A stretch of DNA of 64,000 bases from Aedes albopictus. Its lineage: Eukaryota > Arthropoda > Insecta > Diptera > Culicidae. The notes below the pieces were generated by a model. The model ran no database searches. It was not told the DNA's origin and saw only the letters and a list, made by a program, of their open reading frames with translations. Of the stretch, positions 57,401-64,000 are shown piece after piece. Where the stretch lies: positions 378,510,706-378,574,705 of the forward strand of contig NC_085137.1 in NCBI RefSeq assembly GCF_035046485.1. Reading direction: 5' to 3'. Both the position numbers and the translations under genes were made by a program. Position 1 is the first letter of the stretch; each line of letters begins with the position of its first letter.

Positions 57401-58690
57401 TGGAGAAACTTCGCTTAGGAAGTTGGAGAGTTTTTATTTGAAAAGTTGGAAAGACTGCCCTTGGTAAATTGTAGGAACTTTTCTTATGAAGTTGTAGAGA
57501 CTTTTTTTTGAAGTTGAAAAGACTTCCCTTTGAAAATTGGAGAGATTTTCCTTGAGAAGAATTGGAACAATTAGAAAGACTTGCTTGGGAAGTTGGAGAG
57601 TCTTTATTTGGGTAGTTGGAGAAACTTCCCTTGGAAAATTGGAGAATCTCTCTTAGGGAAGTTGTAGAAACTTTCACTCGGTAGTTGGAATGACTTTCTT
57701 TGGGAAGTTGGATAGAGTGGAGAGTCTCTCTTCAGTAAGTTGGAGAAACTTTCCTTGAGAAGTTGGAGAGACTTTCCCTCGGAAGTTGGATATTGCTCTC
57801 TAAAAGTTGAAGTCTTCCTGTGCGTAGTTGGAGGAACATTCCGTGAGATAGATTCTCTTAGGGAAGTTGGAGGGACTTCCCTTGGAAAGTTGAATAGAAT
57901 TTCTTTGGGGTGCTGGAGAGCCTCTCTTTGGGATGTTGAAAATTTTTCCCTGGGAAGCAGAACAAATCTCTTGGAAAATTGGAGAGATTTCCCTGGGGGA
58001 GAGACTTTCCTTGTAAAGTGAGAGAGACTTCTTTAGGTGGTTGTAGAAATCTTTCCACTGAGAAGTTGGAGAGATTTGTAGTTGAAACTTCTTTTGGGTT
58101 GTTGGAGAAACTTTTCTTTGGAAATGTGGAGAGACTTCTCATAGTCAGCTTGAAAGTCTCTCTTTGGAAAGTGGGAAGATTTTTCTTCTGAAGTTGGAGA
58201 GACTTTCCTTGGGAAGTTAAAGACTCTTCTCTCGCGTAGTTGGAGAAACTACCTTTAGGAAGTTGGAGAGTTTTTCTTTGAAAAATTTGAAAGACTTCCT
58301 TTGGGAGATAGTGAAGTTGTTGAAACTTTCTTTGTGAAGTTGGACAGACTTCTGTTGGAAAGCTGGGAAGACTTCCTTTTGGAAGTTGGAGAGATTTACC
58401 TCGGGAAAAATTGGAGCAATTGGAGAGAATTGCTTGGGAAGTTAGAGAAACTTCTCTTAGGTAGTTGGAGAATCTCTCATTGGGAAGTTGGAGAAAATTT
58501 CCTTGGAAAGTTGGAGAAACTATTCATCAGAAGTTGGAGAAGCTTCCTTTGGAAGCTTTCTTTGGGAAGTTGGGGATAGTATTTCCTTAAGAAGCTGTAG
58601 TGTCCCTTTTCGGAAAGACTTTGGGAACTTCCCTCGGAAGTTGGATAGGCTTCTAAATGTTGAAGAGACTTCCTTTGCGTAGTTGGAGAC
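54470..58690. repeat. Minisatellite family IV, 23-bp palindromic monomer
   Basis: The consensus is GGGAAGT-TGGAGAG-ACTTCCC plus TT (23 bp), a perfect 7-bp inverted repeat around a 7-base loop. Copies run almost without break for 4.2 kb. As 23 is not a multiple of three, a frame through the array repeats every 69 bp. The 259-codon minus-strand frame at 55452-56231 cycles FSNFPKR, VSPTSQ, SLQLPKE, which proves the frames are repeat by-products. The array is interrupted at 58691 by a transposon and resumes at 60671. Confidence 0.9.
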
Positions 58691-60670
58691 CCAAGTAACA
58701 CAGAAAACATCTTCAGAAATAAAAATTACAGAAGATGTTGTATAGTAGTATTATAAGCGGATCTGACAACTTCTTATGTTATTATTTAGCTGAAATTAGG
58801 TTGACTAAAAACAAACATCAATAAAAATTACATTGACTCATTTATGTATGAAACATGCTACTTTTACAATTATATAACACTACAAAAGCATCAAATTCAA
58901 GTTGATTTATTTATGATCAGTTGCGCAGTCTTTTATGGTTTGTGTTAAATGATTTCGGTGGACTGACCAGCAGTAATATCTCTAGAAAGAATCCACCGAG
59001 CTTAGTTCTCGTATTACCACGTCATATTAGGCTATGTTCTGAGCACTTTGGTAAACCATTGATAAGCCACTTCAACCTTTCGGAAAAACAATGTACCCTC
59101 TGTGGCCTTTTGCGCCAGTTTTGTGGACTGGCAATATTGCAATGTTCGCAATCCTGATCCAACTTCCCAAATAATTCCGCTCCACACAGCTTGCGCTCTA
59201 GCCACCGCGAAAGTTTTAGTATGTATATTAGATGTTTCTTTTCGGACGCCATCGTAAATGCCGGGACTGCTAACAGATCTTGTTGGCCGGATTATAGATC
59301 CTGCCGGGTCCCTGTGTCATAAATCCTACAAACTGTGGAATCGTTCATCCTTAGCGCTGCAGGAAACTAACTTCGAACACGGGATGGTCGGGTAAATCAT
59401 CGACCACCAGGAATCCCGTGAAGACGACAAAATTCCGACGGATGACTAAAACAAACAAGCAGCACGATTGCTAATAACAACATTTTGACGTTTGACAGAT
59501 ATAGTTAAGCCGCGTTAAATGATTAGCTGTAAAAGAGTTAGTTCAGTGTCGCAAAATACTTTCTATGACTAAATTATAAATCTATTGCGAAGTAGTTCGC
59601 GAAAAGTAATTTTTACGTAATTTCAACTTATTTACAATGACAACACTAGATTTCGATTGCGGTTTATGTTCCACTAGATAAAATTATGCAGATCACAGTA
59701 CCACCTAAAAAAATCAGTACATAAATAAAAATGCGGCACAAATTGATTTTTTTTCAAATATTTTTGTTATCAATTGGTGGAAATTGATTTTCTTAAATAT
59801 AAACTCATTCGGTTAGCAATTGAAGTATGATCAGTTGTTTGAATTACAGGCTAAAATGTAAATATGGTTGAAATTTTAATAATTCTTAATACTTTCAACC
59901 GATACTGTAATTCTTATGGATAGCTGCCATATTGTTTATCGAGACAATTTTAAAGAAAAATCGCAAATTTTTATATACATTTTCTAATTCAACTCAATGG
60001 CGCTTGAATTCTGATGAAGTAAAACCAGAAGTTTTGCAGTGAATCTAGCCGCGCATGTGAAAAAGCACCGTCTCCACTGACTAATTCCCATTTAATAAAT
60101 TACACTATCAGCAAAGTTTATAAGCTGTCATATATTATAGCATCCATCACTTGGAAACAAATATCATGTTGTTGCAGCTATCAATACAATTGTTGTCCGA
60201 TGATACAGTACTTGTACTTATTCATGTAGTGTCAATATTCAATTTAGTGTTTTATTATGGGATGCCACAAGCTATATTACCTTCAAATAACTTAATTCCA
60301 ACTAATACTTATTGTATGTAATATAACAGCATTCTGCGAGCTGTATTCTTCGAAAAATACCTTATTCCAACTGATGATAAAGGCTGCAATAAATAGGTAT
60401 TTTGTTAGTTATCAATGAAGACAAATATCTTAATTGCAACCAATTAACATTCAGTGGCTGGGTGGAACGTACCTTGAACGACATAATTAGTACTATACGT
60501 GTATTAGCATGCATCTTATATAACTTATAAGATGTTCTATAAGCCGCCATTTTTTGCGCTGTTTTGATTATATAAGTGTGCAAAATTATGTAAATAATGC
60601 AAGAAAAATACAACAGATCTAGTATGAAACGTGTAATTTTAACTGTTATATAACAAGTTGTGTTACTTGG
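58691..60670. mobile_element. 2.0 kb TIR element in the family IV array
   Basis: CCAAGTAACACA at 58691 is inverted at the right end (TGTGTTACTTGG, ending 60670). Both sides carry GGAGAC (58685-58690 and 60671-60676), a probable 6-bp target duplication, although GGAGAC is also part of the array monomer. The interior is unique. About 58,920-59,470 is GC-richer and may be captured sequence. Confidence 0.75.
59022..59252 (-). CDS. Unidentified 76-codon ORF inside the TIR element
   Basis: It starts MASEKKHLIYILKLSRWLER, then KLCGAELFGKLDQDCEHC with a Cys pair, in the GC-richer part of an otherwise AT-rich non-autonomous element. It could be the 5' exon of a transposon gene or a captured host exon; a CCA|GTCC donor-like site follows near 59,128. 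I do not recognise the family, and coding status is uncertain. Confidence 0.25.
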   Translation of the reverse strand: MASEKKHLIYILKLSRWLERKLCGAELFGKLDQDCEHCNIASPQNWRKRPQRVHCFSERLKWLINGLPKCSEHSLI

Positions 60671-61740
60671 GGAGACTTCTCTTTGGAAGTTATAGAAACA
60701 TTTCTTGGGAAGTTGGAAAAAATTTCTTTAGGGTACTTGACAGACTCGCTTTGGACTGTAGGAGAGACTTCTCTTGGAAAGCAGAGCAAACGTATCTTGG
60801 AAAGTTTAAGGGACTTCCCTGGGGAAGTGAAGGAGACTTCTTTGGGTGGTTGAAGAAACCTCCATTGGAAAGTTGGAAAGACTTCTTCCAGTTAGCTTGT
60901 TAGTCTCTCTTTGAAAAGATGGAGAGATTTCCCATGAAAAATTGGAGAGACTTGCCGTTGGAATTTGGAGAGTTGTTCGTTGAGAAGTTGGAAATACTTC
61001 CTTTGGGAAATAGTAGAAACTTCTCTTATGAAGTTGTAGTGATTTTTTTTGGGAAGCTGAACAGATTACCCTTGGGAAGGTGAGAATTCTTCTCTTAGGG
61101 AGTTGGAGCGATTTTCCTGGGAAAATTGGAGAGAATTGCTTTGAAGGGTTGGAGAAAATCCTCTTGGGGAGATGGAGAGACTTGTTTTGGGAAGTTGAGA
61201 AACATTTTTTGGGTAGTTGAAGAAACTTTCCTTGTGAAGTAAAAGTGACTTTCTTTGGGAAGTTGGACAGTCTTGGAGAATCCCTCTTCGGGAAGTTGAA
61301 GAAACTTTTTCTGGGGAGTTGGAAAAACTTTCCTTCGGAAGTTGGATAGGCTTTCTTTGGAAAGTGGGAGTGACTTCCTTTGCATAGTTGAAGAAACATC
61401 CCATGGGAAGTTGTAGAAATATTCCATCAAAACTTGGAGAGCCTTCTCTAGAGAAGTTGGAGAAACATTTTTTGGAATGTTGGACAGACTTCCATTAGGA
61501 AGCTGGAGAGACTCTCTTAGGGAAGTTGGAGAGCAATTCCTTAGGGAAGACCTTTGCCCTTTGTGAAATCTAAGAGACTTTCTTTCGGAATTTGGGGAGA
61601 CTATCTTTGGATAGTTAGAGAGAAGTTGGGAGAACTCTCTTGAAGAGTTGGAGTAATTTTTGTTGTGAAATTGGGGAATCCTTCCTTGGGATATTACAGA
61701 GACTTCCCTTGGAATACTCTATAAAAATCGTTTGGGACGT
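60671..61740. repeat. Minisatellite family IV, continuation
   Basis: The same 23-bp monomer as 54470-58690, for example around 61250-61400. The minus-strand frames at 60806-61430 are repeat translations. Confidence 0.85.
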
Positions 61741-62501
61741 CGACGTCAGAGAGTTTCTTATTGACATATTGTAGGAACTTTCTTCGAGAATTTGAAAACA
61801 CCCTTGTTAAAATAGGGAGGTTTTGATAAGTAAGATAATCACCACGATTTTTTTGCATTACTCTGTGAATCAACATTTGCAATTTTCTTTCCTAAGCTTA
61901 AAGAGAATAAACACACAAACTAACTACGAAACACATATCCCACATTCAATGAATACATAGGATTGATCGACTGGAGACACTGTAACAGAACAGATAGAAC
62001 AGATGCATCTAATCTACATTCTACACCAATGACCCATCTTTCCGTGGAAATCATAAACCGAAGACACCAGAACCTCTCCGTTCATTAACGATTCATCTCA
62101 CGTAGACGCGCGAAAGACCCTGATTTTTTGCGCACATGCACGTCGTCGTTCCGCATGCTCGCCAACTGACGGAGACACAACAGAAGAAACACACAATTCA
62201 CCGCCTAGAATAAGAGACTACACACACGTACGTACACATGGACGAGCAATGAGCAATCCTACATATGAGCTTTAACGGCTAGATTCATTCAAAATTCACC
62301 AGAACCGAGGCGCGCTGATGACAATGATCTACGGCGCCCGTCGTCGTCTCAAAGTCACGTGATCAAGCGAGTTACGATCGAGCAATCGCCACTTTCCGAC
62401 AGTTGACCAGAACCCACAAAGTTGCTGTACCCGTTTACAATGATAACTAACTGCCAGTAGGAAAACGATTCTAGGATTCACTAGTTCAGGGAAGGTCGGT
62501 T
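61741..62501 (-). other. Host-like sequence downstream of the Mmp hemopexin exons
   Basis: No transposon or minisatellite was recognised. If the intron after 62510 is retained, this is the 3' UTR of the secreted-type transcript. I found no AATAAA on the minus strand here, so the end of that transcript is not settled. Confidence 0.4.
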
Positions 62502-62669
62502 TCACTCACCCGCATCCAAAATCAAATCATCGGCGACATTGTCGTGCTGGACTTCTTCATTCTTACTAGCTTTAACATTACCTAGCGTGTCGAACGTCGA
62601 GGGAGTGTTCTTGCAGCCGTACCACCAGTGCGCCACCGGCCGTGGGAACGGTGGGTCGGATTGGTCAAT
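62502..62669 (-). CDS. Mmp1: Mmp exon: end of hemopexin blade 4, with two possible 3' fates
   Basis: The acceptor TCTGTTTTAG precedes 62669. The exon encodes IDQSDPPFPRPVAHWWYGCK, then NTPSTFDTLGNVKASKNEEV and an acidic tail ending LILDAG. The Cys in WWYGCK is the conserved last hemopexin Cys that normally closes the propeller by disulfide with the first-blade Cys. At 62510/62509 there is a consensus donor G|GTGAGT in phase 1. If it is ignored, one more codon (GAG) and TGA (62504-62502) end a soluble protein. If it is used, the frame joins the GPI-signal exon at 38481. The two options fit the secreted and membrane-tethered MMP forms known in insects. Confidence 0.9.
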   Translation of the reverse strand: MDQSDPPFPRPVAHWWYGCKNTPSTFDTLGNVKASKNEEVQHDNVADDLILDAGE

Positions 62670-62737
62670 CTAAAACAGAAAGAGGACTCGCGTGAACAGT
62701 GGTTCTCAATTGATGATAACTCAATCGCTTTGCATAC

Positions 62738-63114
62738 TGAGAATGTCCTATCGTTAAACCGATAGTACTTATCGTCCTTGAAGAAGTACGTATAACCATT
62801 GGTGTACTGCAGCGCAGCATCAATGTTATTGGGCAGTCCTTCCCAGTTGGAGATGGGTTTCGGATACGTGGACTTGACTGGTGGTCGCTTCAGCGGATCG
62901 AACCGCCAGAATTTACTACCCTTGTAGAAGTAGATCTTGCCGTTGCCACCCCACACCAGAGCAGCGTCCAGATGATCCGGAATGCCGGTGAATCCTTCGC
63001 TGATCTCTTTCGGGTAGTCTCCGTCCACCTGTCGGCCGGAATACCTCCAGTATTTGGTCCCCTGGAAGAAGTACGTCTTTCCGTTTTTGTATGTGAAGGC
63101 GGCGTCGATGTTTC
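62738..63114 (-). CDS. Mmp1: Mmp exon: hemopexin blades 2 to 4
   Basis: 377 bp bounded by TTTTTTTCAG and a GTATGC donor. It completes the split Gly codon from the previous exon and ends in phase 0. Three hemopexin repeats follow one another: NIDAAFTYKNGKTYFFQGTK with YWRY, LDAALVWGGNGKIYFYKGSK with FWRFDP, and NIDAALQYTNGYTYFFKDDK with YYRFND. The alternation of IDAA at the strand start and Y/F-F-x-G-x-K-Y/F-W-R is diagnostic of hemopexin blades. The domain in MMPs guides substrate recognition and dimerisation of the zinc protease. It is flanked by a 65-bp intron (63115-63179) and a 68-bp intron (62670-62737). Confidence 0.95.
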
Positions 63115-63179
63115 CTGAAAAAAATAATCGAGCTAATAAGTTACAAAAAAACAACTTCAAAACTACACCCAAAACAAAC

Positions 63180-63447
63180 CTGGCAGTCCCGGCCATCCTT
63201 CGGCGATCTTCTTCGGGTACCCCTCGGCCACGGCATTCTCCGTCAGCTTGTAGTAGTTGTCTCCCTTGAAGGCGTACGTGCTGCCATCGGCCGTGTTGAA
63301 CATGGCATCGATCTTCGGTGAGGAGCACAGTTCGGAGTCGGGATCTCGCTGCACAGGGCGTGACGTTGTGCGTGGTGGATTGAAACCACCACCCGCGCCT
63401 CCAGCACCACCACCACCGGTTTTACGTCCGTAGAGAGCTTGGATTCC
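63180..63447 (-). CDS. Mmp1: Mmp exon: end of catalytic domain, hinge, hemopexin blade 1
   Basis: The acceptor CTCAG at 63450-63448 is followed by GIQALYGRK, the well-known end of the MMP catalytic domain. A glycine-rich hinge (TGGGGAGGAGGGFNPPRTTS) comes next, then DSELCSSPKIDAMFNTADGS with YAFKGDNYYKL (blade 1) and GWPGLPG. CSSP holds the first hemopexin Cys. The zinc-binding HExxHxxGxxH catalytic core and the propeptide are not in the window and must lie beyond position 64000. Mmp1 is preferred over Mmp2 because the hinge is short and the hemopexin domain is uninterrupted, but that choice is inference. Confidence 0.92.
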
Positions 63448-63450
63448 CTG

Positions 63451-63764
63451 AGGCGGTGAAAAGATCATTATGAAATGTGCTGAACTTAGGGAACCTAACT
63501 AAAACAAGCCGATTTTTCAAGGTAAATTCCTCTCTCAACTACACAACTGAATGCCACAATTATTTCTCCCATGTGCCCTGGGGCCGATAATAATAAGACG
63601 TGCCTAACCACCGGGATACAATTAGAACAGTATGTGGTATTGTTGAATCGTCTACATTACGGTCCGTGTATGGTGTTGTTTTTTTAGGGTAGGGTTAAGT
63701 GCAGCGTTGTCATGGTAAAATCCAAGCTGGTTACTCAATTTTTCCAAGTCCGCGGAAGAGACCT
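63451..63764 (-). other. Mmp intron, no further exon seen
   Basis: The next upstream exon is not found before the window edge. The stretch contains CCCTGGGGCC and poly-T tracts only. Confidence 0.5.
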
Positions 63765-64000
63765 TTTGGAATTAATTTTATGAGCTATGCAAGAATTCTT
63801 CTTAAAATTTCAAAAAAAAAAAATCTCAGTGGTTACCTCCAGGGACATCACCAGAAATTTCTTAGGGCATTCTTTGAGAATTTATCTGGACTAAACAATG
63901 AATTTTCTCGCAAGATTTCTTGTAATGATATTGGCAAGAATTCTTCTAAAGATTTATCTTAGCATCCTTTGAATATCTCTGTCCATTGATTCCTTCAAAA
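63765..64000. repeat. Family III-type minisatellite, start of an array
   Basis: It aligns over its whole length with 40630-40860: both share ATTTTATGAG / CTTTTATGAG, then GCAAGAATTCTTCT, AGGGACATC, ATTTCTT and TCTCTGTC in the same order. The array runs off the window. Confidence 0.65.

Noticed and set aside
55090..57677. Several 90-260 codon frames on both strands in the 23-bp array
   Set aside because: The 69-bp superperiod and the open frames on both strands are what a stop-poor 23-bp repeat gives. No non-repeat protein sequence is present.
1..64000. A CRISPR array or other prokaryotic defence system, because of the regular repeats
   Set aside because: The 23-24 bp units are contiguous and degenerate without unique spacers, and the gene structure (introns, LINE, SINE) is animal.

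Overview
The window looks like a euchromatic, gene-poor and extremely transposon-rich stretch of a culicine mosquito genome, most likely Aedes. That is inference. It rests on the mix of APE-type LINEs, tRNA-derived SINEs and many kinds of TIR/foldback MITE, on introns of 57-68 bp next to a ~24 kb intron, and on an insect-type matrix metalloproteinase. No prokaryotic gene organisation is present and most open frames are chance or repeat-derived.

Host genes. The one clear gene is the 3' half of a matrix metalloproteinase (Mmp1-type) on the minus strand. Three exons at 63447-63180, 63114-62738 and 62669-62510 encode the hinge and the four-bladed hemopexin domain. The last of these either runs into a stop at 62504-62502, giving a secreted end, or uses a GTGAGT donor. 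In matching phase, 24 kb downstream at 38481-38360, lies an exon encoding a textbook GPI-attachment signal. The catalytic domain lies beyond the right edge. A second probable gene, also minus strand, is seen only as its first coding exon with a signal peptide (14006-13865). A small plus-strand two-exon coding remnant (about 32.1-32.5 kb) and an ORF pair (53.6-54.2 kb) are not identified.

Layout. 0.9-4.6 kb: two minisatellite families. 6.9-11.8 kb: a 4.9 kb hAT-like element with 8-bp target duplication whose cargo is a 24-bp minisatellite. 14.9-18.4 kb: a minus-strand LINE interrupted by two MITEs. 18.4-28.5 kb: a deep nest of SINEs, foldback elements and TA-flanked elements. 28.6-35 kb: TIR elements around a decayed coding region. 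35.3-37 kb: a second copy of the LINE with a long reverse-transcriptase ORF. 37-39.7 kb: quiet, probably host sequence, holding the GPI exon. 40.6-62 kb: the giant Mmp intron, filled with 23/24-bp minisatellite arrays and elements inserted into them (hAT-in-hAT, piggyBac-like, hairpin, LINE tail). 62.5-63.5 kb: Mmp exons. 63.8-64 kb: another piece of the same minisatellite class.

The main unusual theme is that four minisatellite families of almost constant 23-24 bp period, each with an internally palindromic monomer, fill roughly a third of the window, and two independent hAT-type non-autonomous elements carry such arrays inside their termini. This suggests a mobile route for minisatellite spread and for inflation of one intron of a functional gene.
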